NCBI GenBank assembly: GCA_902362375.1
Contig: CABIVS010000002.1
Coordinates: 456,757-520,756, forward strand
DNA from: Bacteroidaceae bacterium
GTDB lineage: Bacteria; Bacteroidota; Bacteroidia; Bacteroidales; Bacteroidaceae
Reading direction: 5' to 3'
DNA length: 64,000 bases
Part shown: positions 27,613 to 37,400 of the stretch, piece after piece
How the letters are laid out: every line of letters begins with the position of its first letter
Position numbering within the stretch: position 1 is the first letter of the stretch
The notes under the pieces: model-generated
Database searches by the model: none
Told to the model about the DNA's origin: nothing
The model's input: only the letters and a program-made list of their open reading frames with translations
Translations under genes and position numbers: made by a program

Positions 27613-28911
27613 ATGATAGCTGAATTTTCAATTGAGAATTTTTTCTCTATTAAGTCGTCTCAAAAGATAAGTTTTGAACCTACATCAGATGTGTTTATGT
27701 CTGATGAATATTCTTATGAAGTGAAAGAAGGAGTGCGATTGCTTAAGATAGGTATTATATATGGCGCCAATGCTTCTGGTAAGACTAATATATTGAATGC
27801 TGTTGAGTTTTTTAGAATGCTTGTTTTAAGTATGCCTAAAGATCGTAATACGAAGACAGGTGTTGTTCCTTTTCTTTTGGATGATACATCCAGAAACGAA
27901 AGAACAAAGATGTCAATGACATTTTATATCAATCAACTGAAGTACATCCTTAGCTTCGAACTTGATTCAAAGCGAATTTATTCAGAATCTTTGGTGGTTT
28001 ATGAATCAATTCGTCCTACCAAGTTATATGGTCGCACTTATGAAGAAAGTACAGATTCTTCAATAATTGAATTTGGAGCAAACCTAAAGCTTTCTAAAAA
28101 GGGACAAGATGCCATATTCGGTAATACTATTAATAATAGTAGCGTGTTGGCTGCATTCGGTAAGAGTAACGTTGAAAAAACAAAATTGAATGACGTTTAC
28201 GATTATTTTGCTATGCAGGTCAAGGATGTATTGGCACCTGGTATGTTGTTGTCGGGATACGTAAAGAAGCATCTTGACAAGGACAAAGGTGGAGAACTCA
28301 AGAAGTTTATATTGAATTTCTTAAAAGCATCTGACTTTAATATCGAAGATGTGGCTCTGCATGAAGAAGAGGAATTGATAACTCCAGAACTGGAGCAATT
28401 AATACAGAAAGCACCTATTGATGATGATGCTAAAGCGGAAATGTTGAAGAAAGGAAAAATCACCAATACGGAATTGACTTTCACACATAAAGCAGGAGAG
28501 AAGTTGTATGATTTGTCTGAAGAGTATGAGTCAAATGGTACAATGCGTTTTTTGGGAATGGCTGTAATCCTGAACTTCCTTTTGAAGAAGAATCAATTTG
28601 TCTCTATTGACGAGGTTGAGACAAGTATTCACTATGAATTGTTGGCATACTTCATTAAAGTATTCTTGGCTAATAGTGACGGTACATCTCAAATGTTGTT
28701 GACTACGCATGATATCAATCTTCTAAATGAAGAGTTCATCCGTAGAGATACAATATGGTTCACAGATAAAGACGAACAAGGTGAAACCAAAGTTTTTCGT
28801 CTTTCATCTCTTGGTTTACACAAGAACCTGTCACCATACAATGCTTACAAGCAAGGCAAGTTGGTTAAGTTACCATTCTTGGGTAGTCAATACTTCAACT
28901 TAAACGAATAA
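27613..28911 (+). CDS. AbiL/RloA-like AAA ATPase (AAA_15/AAA_21 type)
   Basis: This 432-residue ABC/SMC-like ATPase has Walker A 'YGANASGKTN' near residue 50-59. The signature-like 'SNGTMRFLGM' lies near 307, Walker B 'FVSIDEVETSIH' near 333, and an H-loop 'LLTTHDINLL' near 364. The N-terminus 'EFSIENFFSIK' is typical of OLD-family and RloA ATPases. With the RloB-domain protein starting 3 bp after its stop it makes a two-gene abortive-infection module like AbiL of Lactococcus. The ATPase presumably senses infection or controls the RloB effector. Confidence 0.82.
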   Translation: MIAEFSIENFFSIKSSQKISFEPTSDVFMSDEYSYEVKEGVRLLKIGIIYGANASGKTNILNAVEFFRMLVLSMPKDRNTKTGVVPFLLDDTSRNERTKMSMTFYINQLKYILSFELDSKRIYSESLVVYESIRPTKLYGRTYEESTDSSIIEFGANLKLSKKGQDAIFGNTINNSSVLAAFGKSNVEKTKLNDVYDYFAMQVKDVLAPGMLLSGYVKKHLDKDKGGELKKFILNFLKASDFNIEDVALHEEEELITPELEQLIQKAPIDDDAKAEMLKKGKITNTELTFTHKAGEKLYDLSEEYESNGTMRFLGMAVILNFLLKKNQFVSIDEVETSIHYELLAYFIKVFLANSDGTSQMLLTTHDINLLNEEFIRRDTIWFTDKDEQGETKVFRLSSLGLHKNLSPYNAYKQGKLVKLPFLGSQYFNLNE

Positions 28912-28914
28912 TAT

Positions 28915-29517
28915 ATGGCAAGAGTAGTAAGTAAGAGTATAGCCATCATTGGTGAAGGGGAAACAGAATGGTTCTATTTTGATTCTCTACGTGTAGCTTG
29001 CCGCTTTCCATTCAAGGTGGCTCCAGACTTTCCGCAACATAGCGACATCCGGCATGTCTTGAAGTTGGTAGAATCATATATAGCCAAACAGTATGACTAT
29101 ATCGTCTGTCTGTTTGACATGGATAGGTTGTATCAATATCCATCGGAGATGCAACAGTACCAAAGTGCAAAGAAGAAATATAGCACAAAGAAGTATGCTG
29201 GACGAGTCATGTTTATTGAGACTAATCCATGTACTGAATTTTGGTTCTTGTTGCACTTCTTGCCAAATGTGGTGTGCAAACACTATGAAAGTTACGAGCA
29301 GCTACTTCCGGAATTACAGAAGTATATGCCAGGATACGAAAAGACAAAGCGTTATTTCATCCGCACTAACCTCTATAAATACTTGACAGAGAATGGTGAT
29401 TTGGAACGTGCTGTCCAAAATTCAGAGAAGTTATGTCTGTTGTGCAAGGAGACTCCTGAAGACTTGAAGGCATATTCGGAGATACATAAGGTGATAAAAT
29501 TGTTGAATCAAATATAA
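28915..29517 (+). CDS. RloB-domain protein, partner of the AAA ATPase
   Basis: A 200-residue protein matching the RloB family: N-terminal 'SIAIIGEGETEWFYF' (G-E-G-x-T-E signature, Toprim-like), 'DYIVCLFDMDRL' giving the D-x-D acidic pair near residue 64-66, and 'NPCTEFWFLLHF' near 104. These acidic positions suggest a metal-dependent nuclease-like effector. Family proteins are known as partners of RloA/AbiLi-type ATPases. Immediate coupling to the upstream gene supports a toxin/effector role in phage abortive infection. Confidence 0.82.
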   Translation: MARVVSKSIAIIGEGETEWFYFDSLRVACRFPFKVAPDFPQHSDIRHVLKLVESYIAKQYDYIVCLFDMDRLYQYPSEMQQYQSAKKKYSTKKYAGRVMFIETNPCTEFWFLLHFLPNVVCKHYESYEQLLPELQKYMPGYEKTKRYFIRTNLYKYLTENGDLERAVQNSEKLCLLCKETPEDLKAYSEIHKVIKLLNQI

Positions 29518-29593
29518 TGTACTATTGATTATTCACAAATCGAATTATAATCACTTCTCTATGTAGTGAATTCAATATATAATTAAATTTAAC

Positions 29594-30544
29594 ATGAATA
29601 TAGACGAAATCTATACTACTATACAGAACTATCTAAAAGAGCCACCTCTTGTTATTTGGGGCTCTGGAGCTACGATTGGTTTTGGCTTACCTAGTATGTC
29701 TAATCTCAAGGATGAGATAGCTAAGGATTTACCTACGTTTGATAAGACTTGTTCTGATTTAGAATTTGAATTAGGAAAAGACAAATACGAGCCTAATCTT
29801 CCACAAATAAGAAAGATAATAAGGAATGTGATATGTTCGGCAGATATAGAAGCTAAAGAGCGGCTTCTGAAATGTGTTGAAGATTATGAAGGGATACGGC
29901 TTTTGACTAGTTTTTGTTATGACCCACATCCAAAAGTAATGAATGTAGTATCAACCAACTATGATAGAATTTTGGAGTATGTATGGGGATATTATGGTTT
30001 TTATTATACAGATGGTTTTGGGCAACAGGAATTGTCGGAGTTTGATGAAAACAGATTTCAAGATAAGAATATAATCAATCTAATGAAAGTTCATGGTTCG
30101 CTTGACTGGTTTGATGTTGACCATGAAGTCCGAAAACTTAGCACCGATTTTGGATACGATCCTGTTATGATTCCGCCAGGAAAGAATAAGTATAGAACAA
30201 CTCATAATAGTCCTTATCGCGAATTAATGCAAAAATCAGACGAGGCCATAAAAAGGGCATCTTCTTTTTTAGTTGTAGGGTTCGGCTTTAATGATGAACA
30301 TATTACCCCTTTGGTGAGAAAGAAGACAAAAGCAGGAACACCAATTGTGGTAGTAACAATGAAGGTAACATCAACAACAGAACACCAATTGGAGAAGGCG
30401 AAGAAGGTTATTTTTGTTGAAGCGGATGGTGCAGATTTGAATAAGACTCGTATTCGTATCATAGAAAACGGAATTGTTATTTCAGATTCAGTGGAAGAGG
30501 GTGAATTTTGGAAACTTAAAAGATTTATGGATATAGTAGGATGA
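29594..30544 (+). CDS. SIR2-like NADase domain protein (SIR2-HerA system)
   Basis: A 316-residue sirtuin-like protein. The NAD-binding start is 'VIWGSGATIGFGLPSM' (about 19-34), then 'VVSTNYDRILEYV' with the conserved Asn and Asp, and 'LMKVHGSLDW' with the catalytic His near 174. 'FLVVGFGFNDEHI' completes the fold. In anti-phage SIR2 proteins this domain hydrolyses NAD+ and starves the infected cell. Its stop overlaps the HerA start (ATGA at 30541), and SIR2-HerA pairs of this order are an established defence system. No separate promoter was identified in the 76-bp gap after rloB. Confidence 0.88.
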   Translation: MNIDEIYTTIQNYLKEPPLVIWGSGATIGFGLPSMSNLKDEIAKDLPTFDKTCSDLEFELGKDKYEPNLPQIRKIIRNVICSADIEAKERLLKCVEDYEGIRLLTSFCYDPHPKVMNVVSTNYDRILEYVWGYYGFYYTDGFGQQELSEFDENRFQDKNIINLMKVHGSLDWFDVDHEVRKLSTDFGYDPVMIPPGKNKYRTTHNSPYRELMQKSDEAIKRASSFLVVGFGFNDEHITPLVRKKTKAGTPIVVVTMKVTSTTEHQLEKAKKVIFVEADGADLNKTRIRIIENGIVISDSVEEGEFWKLKRFMDIVG

Positions 30545-32220
30545 AAGAAAGTATTATGATAGGAAAAGTCCAGTATGTTGATACTGGTAATGTTACAATT
30601 AACATTGAAAGGGATGAGTTTGTTAATAGCGTACAAGTCAATCAAATTGTTCAAATAAATTCATCTAAAACTAAAGAAAAAATTATAGGTCTTGTAACAA
30701 AGATTCTTAGAAAGGCATCACCGGTAGATGGTGAGATGGATAATGTAACATCTATCTTTGAAAATTCTATAAGGGTAAATCTTGTTGGAACATTAAAGGA
30801 AAAGGAAGGTATTAAAAAGTATGTCTTTAAAAGAACACTGAGTACAGTTCCAAGTCTTGATGCAGAATGTTATTTGTTGCAAGGAGAAGATTTATCAGAA
30901 TTTATGAAGGCTATATCTTCGAGCAGTGTTAATCCTTTAACTATAGGGAAGTATACTATGTCAGAGGATTCTGTAGCAAATTTGGATGGCAATAAATTCT
31001 TTCAACGACATGCAGTGATAGTAGGAGGTACTGGCTCCGGAAAATCATGGACGGTTGCTAATATCCTTGAAAAAGCGGCAAATCTTAAATCTGTAAATGT
31101 AGTAGTTTTTGATATTCATGGAGAATATTCTCCACTTAAGGATTTGGCTAATGCACAGTTGTTGAAGATTGCTGGGCCTGGTGAAAATCCCAATAATGCA
31201 CAAACAATATTCCTTCCGTATTGGTTGTTATCATATGAAGAAATGGCAGCAATGCTTCTAGACAGAACAGATACTAATGCCCCAAACCAATCAAGAGCAT
31301 TATTTGATTTGATATTAAGTGGAAAGCTTGATACAGTCCGAAATGAACATGATACTATAACTGAATCAAATATGACTGTAGAAAGTCCTATTCCATACAA
31401 TATTCAAAATGTAGTGGAGGAACTGAAGCGTTTGGATACGGAAATGGTACAAGGTACAAGAGGTGATAAGCAAGGACCACTCTATGGGAAACTGACAAGG
31501 TTTGTACAACGTTTGGAAAGTAAAATTATGGATAAGCGTCTTAATTTTCTCTTCAACAATGATACTACATTGTTGGAATATAATTGGTTCTCAAAATTTA
31601 TTGAAAAGTTGCTTGGCTATGGAAATGAAAATGGAGTGAAAATTGTTGATTTTTCTGAAGTTCCCTCAGATATATTGCCATTGATTACTGGTTTGATGGG
31701 CCGTCTAATTTTTACGATTCAACAGTGGACTGAAACAAATGAACGGCATCCCATAGCTGTTTTCTGTGACGAGGCCCATTTGTATTTGCCTGTTTCATCA
31801 GTTGATAGTATGGATGAACGTGGGTTGAAGAGTTTTGAGAGGATTGCTAAAGAAGGTCGTAAATATGGAGTTTCACTTGTTGTAATTAGTCAACGCCCCG
31901 CAGATGTAAGCAAAACAATATTAAGTCAGTGTGGTAATTTTATAGCGATGAGACTGACAAATCCAGAAGACCAAAATGTTATACGAAGATTATTCCCTGA
32001 TAGCCTGGGCGATTTTGCAGGAATGTTACCAATTTTGGATGTTGGTGAAGGATTGGTAGTTGGTGATGCTTCATTATTGCCAAGTCGTGTAATATTGGAT
32101 AAGCCTATTATTCAGCCAAATAGTTCCACTGTTGATTTTTGGGATATATGGAATGAGGATAAGAAATCTACAACTTGGGAAAAGGCTGTAAATGCAATGA
32201 GACAACAGCAGAAATTGTAA
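30541..32220 (+). CDS. HerA-family ATPase (SIR2-HerA system)
   Basis: A 559-residue hexameric DNA translocase of the HerA/FtsK superfamily. A HAS-barrel-like N-terminal domain (about 1-110) is followed by Walker A 'VGGTGSGKSW' near 160-168, Walker B 'IAVFCDEAHLYLP' near 405-415, and 'VVISQRPADVSKTILSQC' (sensor/arginine-finger region) near 455. It forms the ring on which SIR2 subunits assemble and regulates or activates their NADase and any nuclease activity. An in-frame ATG at 30556 is an alternative start, but the ATGA overlap favours 30541. Confidence 0.9.
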   Translation: MKESIMIGKVQYVDTGNVTINIERDEFVNSVQVNQIVQINSSKTKEKIIGLVTKILRKASPVDGEMDNVTSIFENSIRVNLVGTLKEKEGIKKYVFKRTLSTVPSLDAECYLLQGEDLSEFMKAISSSSVNPLTIGKYTMSEDSVANLDGNKFFQRHAVIVGGTGSGKSWTVANILEKAANLKSVNVVVFDIHGEYSPLKDLANAQLLKIAGPGENPNNAQTIFLPYWLLSYEEMAAMLLDRTDTNAPNQSRALFDLILSGKLDTVRNEHDTITESNMTVESPIPYNIQNVVEELKRLDTEMVQGTRGDKQGPLYGKLTRFVQRLESKIMDKRLNFLFNNDTTLLEYNWFSKFIEKLLGYGNENGVKIVDFSEVPSDILPLITGLMGRLIFTIQQWTETNERHPIAVFCDEAHLYLPVSSVDSMDERGLKSFERIAKEGRKYGVSLVVISQRPADVSKTILSQCGNFIAMRLTNPEDQNVIRRLFPDSLGDFAGMLPILDVGEGLVVGDASLLPSRVILDKPIIQPNSSTVDFWDIWNEDKKSTTWEKAVNAMRQQQKL

Positions 32221-32367
32221 TTAAGTGAGAGATTATTTTATTGTGGTTCGATATATTTGGCAGTGCCTATATTTTTTTAAGTGGTCACAATTGTATTACT
32301 TTGTTAAGAATTCTAGTCTGTAAGACTTTGTTTTTTGATTATATAAACGATACTACAAGGTAAGTAT

Positions 32368-32438
32368 GCATTCGATAAAGTACAGGTGTTAAGTATTTAT
32401 ATATAGACAGATATCAGTACCTGTACTTTATCGAATGC
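32368..32438. repeat. 20-bp perfect inverted repeat between convergent defence operons
   Basis: Arms 32368-32387 and 32419-32438 are perfectly complementary with a 31-nt spacer and no T-run. It lies between herA (plus) and the DdmE-like gene (minus), 6 bp from the latter's stop. It may be a bidirectional transcription stop or a boundary left by insertion of one of the operons. The rest of the 223-bp gap is featureless. Confidence 0.8.
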
Positions 32439-32443
32439 TTACA

Positions 32444-34441
32444 CTATAAGTCTTTTCTAAGAGTAATATCCTTCCAGTGTAATGAGTACGCTGTTTCTGC
32501 TGCATCGTCAAGATATTCTTGCAAAAACTTGAATGGGAAAGGATATGTCATAAGCTCATTCCAACGTCCAAAGCCAAACTTTAACATCTTGCATATTTCC
32601 AAAATTTGTTGGTCAATGAGTTCTGGATTTTCTTTATGAAGTATAAATATACGTCGAGCACGAGGCATCTTGTCCATCTTGGTTTTTGGCGTAATCTTCA
32701 TAGAATCGCTATTAGTTCCTGATATGTAGGAATATGAACCTTCAGGATCTCCGTCAATACCATCTGTTTTCCATAGATGGAAACCTATATAACCGCGAAG
32801 ATATTCATGAGCAATTTTCTTACGTTTGAACATAGCGACAGTTTCACCCTCATTCGCCACTAGATTATATGCTTTATCAATCAAATTCACATCTAAAATT
32901 GGTATTTCATCTGTATCGACGATAAAATAGATATTGCCGTCTTTAACTAATGCCATATAATCTCTTGCTCCTCGAATTTTGTCGTAGTCAAAATATTTTA
33001 GCTTTTGAGATATAAAATCCTCGAAATCTACACCTTGATTATCTTGTGATAGTCCATATTGCTCAATATCTATACTTCCTTGATTGTCAATTCTCAAAGA
33101 CGCTCCATGAACATTGCCTTGATTGATTTTGTATCTGATAGCATTCCACCCCTCAAGCATATCTGCCAAAGGCTTTGGCATTACTCTTTTAGCTAAACTA
33201 TCCTTTACAATTAGTTCAATGAGTATTCTTCTCACACTTGGGGTGTCAAGCAAGTCAAGTTTCTCGTCGCCATAATAAGTGATATGCTGGAGGGCATTTC
33301 CATTGTTTGACAATCTTACCATGGATTGTGAATACTGAGTAACCTCACATCCTTCTTCTTTAGGCTCGCATAGTTTGATTATAATATCGTCCGGCGTTGG
33401 CTTTTTGGGAAAAATAAGAAGCCCACTCATAATTTCTTGAGCTTCATTCTTGAAATTCGAAATAACCGACTTGGATCCATTTGTTTGAAACGGGTCTTCA
33501 AATGAAATACTTCTTCCAGCAAGAAACTCTTGTACAAGTGCCAGGATCCCATCTTTGGTTTTGCATTCATCGTAATGTATAATCTGGGAATCTGTGAATT
33601 TTATATCTAAGATTCCTTTAAACGTATCATTAACAGATTCTACTACCTGCCAGATAACATACAATTTTCCGTGAGCATAATCTTCTACATTATATGGCCA
33701 ATAAGGAACAAGGTTCTTATTATCTTTGAAGTTCTTCTTCTGAATGAAAAGTTTTTTCAAGTCGTACTCACCACTTTTTATGCTTTTAATGATTATTGGT
33801 TTTACAGATTGCCCAGACCAAAATTCTCCATCTAAATCTTTGGAAATCTGGAATACGCATGTTCTGTGCTTTAATAGATCTTTTTCATTAAAAGGATTAG
33901 AAAACGATGTTGTTCGAGCTGTAAGATTCATGTATTCATTAACCTCTATTTTAAGACATACAAGTTCTTTGCGACTCTTGCGAACCCCAAAATTCTTGTC
34001 GTCACAAACAAGTAACGAGCCATCGTTATACATCATATTGCTATTCTTTTTCTTTCCAAGAGAATTTATAGCTAATGATGCAATGATTCTTTGCTGTAAT
34101 TTATCTTCATACTTTTCGAGAGTATTATACCAAGCTTTAACATCGTTGTATGCTCTAAGACTTTTAAGAACTTCTTGCTCTTTCCCTTTGATGGTTAATA
34201 TGAAGAATTGAACAGAAGGGAAATGTTGAGCACCCCATCTGTTTCTTATTCCAGTAACAGATATGAAAGGAACATTTCCGAGTTGTTCATAAGCCAGATT
34301 CTTCCGTTCTGGATCCGTACTATAATAAGATACGACCGAGTACTTTGCAAAGAACCTATCTTTATCCCAAGAGACTTCTATTCTATTTGTAGTGATAGGA
34401 AGGCTCTTTATATAATTGTAATCTAATATTATCTTTCCCAT
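32444..34441 (-). CDS. Putative Argonaute-like protein (DdmE-like), second gene of plasmid-defence pair
   Basis: A 665-residue protein with no strong motif. Three facts point to DdmE, the catalytically inactive prokaryotic Argonaute of the Vibrio cholerae DdmDE system. First, its size is close to the family's (about 690 residues, from memory). Second, the preceding gene is a helicase-nuclease of about 1,250 residues in the same order as ddmD-ddmE, with a TAATG overlap at 34441-34443. Third, the C-terminal 100 residues ('PRARRIFILHKE', 'ILEICKMLKFGFGRWNELMTYPFPFKFLQEYLDDAAE') have the shape of a PIWI C-terminus. No DEDX slicer tetrad is evident. The role would be guide-directed recognition of plasmid DNA. 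Alternatives are a pPIWI_RE-type protein or an unrelated partner. Confidence 0.55.
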   Translation of the reverse strand: MGKIILDYNYIKSLPITTNRIEVSWDKDRFFAKYSVVSYYSTDPERKNLAYEQLGNVPFISVTGIRNRWGAQHFPSVQFFILTIKGKEQEVLKSLRAYNDVKAWYNTLEKYEDKLQQRIIASLAINSLGKKKNSNMMYNDGSLLVCDDKNFGVRKSRKELVCLKIEVNEYMNLTARTTSFSNPFNEKDLLKHRTCVFQISKDLDGEFWSGQSVKPIIIKSIKSGEYDLKKLFIQKKNFKDNKNLVPYWPYNVEDYAHGKLYVIWQVVESVNDTFKGILDIKFTDSQIIHYDECKTKDGILALVQEFLAGRSISFEDPFQTNGSKSVISNFKNEAQEIMSGLLIFPKKPTPDDIIIKLCEPKEEGCEVTQYSQSMVRLSNNGNALQHITYYGDEKLDLLDTPSVRRILIELIVKDSLAKRVMPKPLADMLEGWNAIRYKINQGNVHGASLRIDNQGSIDIEQYGLSQDNQGVDFEDFISQKLKYFDYDKIRGARDYMALVKDGNIYFIVDTDEIPILDVNLIDKAYNLVANEGETVAMFKRKKIAHEYLRGYIGFHLWKTDGIDGDPEGSYSYISGTNSDSMKITPKTKMDKMPRARRIFILHKENPELIDQQILEICKMLKFGFGRWNELMTYPFPFKFLQEYLDDAAETAYSLHWKDITLRKDL

Positions 34442-37400
34442 TATCCAATGATTCTTTTGAGTGTGTCAATTGCACTTGGGATGATGTTGCCGTCATTGTC
34501 AATGATTCCATGAATTTCTGTTACAGCATCCATGGACTCTCCAGGAAGTTGCAACATACTAACAGTAATGAGTTGACATCCTAATCTTTCGCGCTTAATC
34601 TTGCGTTTGTCTTTTGTCGCTAGTTCACCCTGTTTATCATTATGCTCCACGAGAGGATTCATGTTCTTAACATCAAATGCAATCTTATAAGTCCCGTCAG
34701 GATTACAAATGACAAAGTCAGCCAATTCATAGTCGCGACCTTCAAGGTGCTTGAAGTCTTCCTCTTTACAATTAGTGTACTCTAAGACTATTGCCTTGAA
34801 AGCTTCTTCACCTATTTCACCTGCATAATCTGTCTTTAATATCTCTGGATGAAGAATTAAGCCACCTGACTTCCAGTTAGTGGCATAACCATTTGCAATA
34901 AAGTGTTTGCGAATAACATCATTCTTCATCAGCACATCCAACCTTACAGTAGAAGGTGATATTGGTTGAGGATATGGCTTCCCTTTTCCTTGTGGGCAAA
35001 TGTCGTTCCTGTGATTTGGCTCAAAGGAGAAGAAGTATTCGTTGTTCTCATTCCTTTGCCAGTCACCATAGCATTTGCAGATGAAAGTCAATTGTTTATC
35101 TTCTTCAACTAATTCGTTATAATCATCAATGACAGGTTTCTTGATGATTGTTTGCTTATAACTTTGATTCATCAACTGGTTTATCTGCACATTATGAGGT
35201 ACAGATGTGCCTTCCTCAATATCGTCGTCGAAATCATCCTCTCGAACAGGATGTGGAGTATACCTAAGGGCAATACTGCGCATTCTGTCGAGTTGCCTTT
35301 TGACGTAGTTGGCATTGTTGCATCTTACAATTTCTTCAGGATTTGCTGTGGTTGAAAGTTCTTTCGGCATTGTAAGGATGTACTCTGCAAGTGTACGGAA
35401 TTCTTTGGTAAGAGACTTTTGAAGGTTGTCTTTGTCAAAATACTTAGCCATATCCATATCGAACAGAATGTATGTTGTATGTGGCTTGTTTCTTGTACGG
35501 CACAAGCGACCAACAGCTTGTTCAACAATAGTTTGGGCCCATGCAGACTTGTCTTTGCCTATGCCTGGATTGTTCTTGTCGCCAAACCAGAAATTGTTAG
35601 AAAGAGCTCTGCATAACCATGAAGCAACCTCGTTCTTTGAGAGACAACCACGTTCATAAAGCATCATCAGGGAGAGCATGGCATTATAAAGGCTTTTCTC
35701 AAAAGTGGACTCATTACCATCCTCACTCATCATTAGATATGCACTTGGACATTGAACATAAACGGCATCCCAGTCTTTCTTTAGTCTTATACCGTTTGTT
35801 TCCCAATTGTCACCTTTGACAAAATCAAGACCATCGGGAATTTCATACTGCATGTTGGCGCCAGCTTTGAAACTTGCATATGCAGATACCAACATGATTT
35901 TAGAATCCTTGCTTTCGCTGAGTTCTTTGAGAATTGATCCTTCAACCTCCTCCCAATCTTTTGAAATCCTAATATGGTTATTAGACCAGTCGCTCGGGAG
36001 CTCATCTTCAAATGGAGTATTCTGGTACTTATATGTTCCATCTATCAGACAACTTAATACATTTGTTTGGATAGGGTCACCATTTCGATTTTGGAAGAAT
36101 ATCATGCTTCTTATGTCTTTATGGTTAATAAACCAATGATAGGCTTCAATAAACTGGAACAGGCGATAAAGAGGGAAGGAAATATTTTCTCCTTCCTTTT
36201 TGGATTTCATGAGTTCTCTCTTAGTACATTTGAACCAGAGATCGTCAAGACCTTCCTCGCGAGCCTCTTTAGAAAACATCATTTTATACTTTTCTGGCAG
36301 GAATGTTTTCTCATCCCTGTTATCTTCGAAAGTATAGTGCTCCAGTGGTTTTATTTCTATTTGATGACCAACTGGATAAGTGTGAGAAACAAGATTATCA
36401 AATGTCTCTCTATCATGTTCAGACAAGACATGAACATTATTTCCAATACTCTCTTTAAGATATTCTATGTCGCAGTTACTAATCACTGACGAGCTTGATG
36501 CTGTTGCAGAACACAGCACGACGGAAGTTCCCTCAGTCTTCAATAGATCGAAAAGAATCTTCTCAGGTGTAGAGGAAATTTCTCGACAGGAAAGACGAAC
36601 TCGATGCTGGTTGTCTCGTTCGTCAACTTCTTCCTGATACAATTGAATGCCTTGTGAATAAACGGAGTAATCGGGCAACTTTAACTTCTCTTCTCCTTTA
36701 TTGATAATCAGATTCTTTCTGTTTGTCATAAATTCAAAGAGCTGTTGCTCAAATTGGTATTCCGAGTTTGTCTCGAAACGAGAGAAGAGTGTATGGATTT
36801 CTCTTTCTCGGGTTGGATAACCTAAATAGTGGTTCTTTGGTAATTTGTTCGCAGAAAGTTCGTCTTCTGTTTTTTCGAACTTTTCCACACTCTTTTGAAA
36901 TGCCTTATTGACTACCTTGCTTAATTGAGCTTTAATGGCTGTGGTATTGCCTACAATCAACGAAAGGAATTTGTCCATTGGCACGACGTAGTCAAATCTT
37001 TGTTTTAATTCAATATCATCCTCTGCGTGATGCAACTTAAATTGCTTCTCGCCTTTGTTGTAGCATATGAATGAATGTGATTTGTCGTTGGATTTAGAGA
37101 CATTGAGTTTTAGAGCAGGTCCAGAGAAAAATACACCTCGACGATAGTCCTCAAGTTCTTCTATGTCACCCAAAAAAATGTTCTTGTATGGCTCTGTCTT
37201 TCCTAGAGTCTTCTCCCAATTTGTTGAGATGATGTTTTTAGCTTTATTCAGAGAATCATCGAGTAAGCTGCCATAATATTCGTCCGACACATGATCTGCC
37301 ATATCTATCAGTTGCTTATACTGAAGATAACCATTGTAGCCCTTTGAAAATCTATTCCTTCCTCCAGAACTTTCTATAGCTTGATCAATGATAGCATTGC

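Noticed and set aside
32444..34441. pPIWI_RE-family protein
   Set aside because: Considered because that family also has PIWI and helicase partners, but the fused helicase-nuclease and the two-gene layout fit DdmDE better. Not fully excluded.
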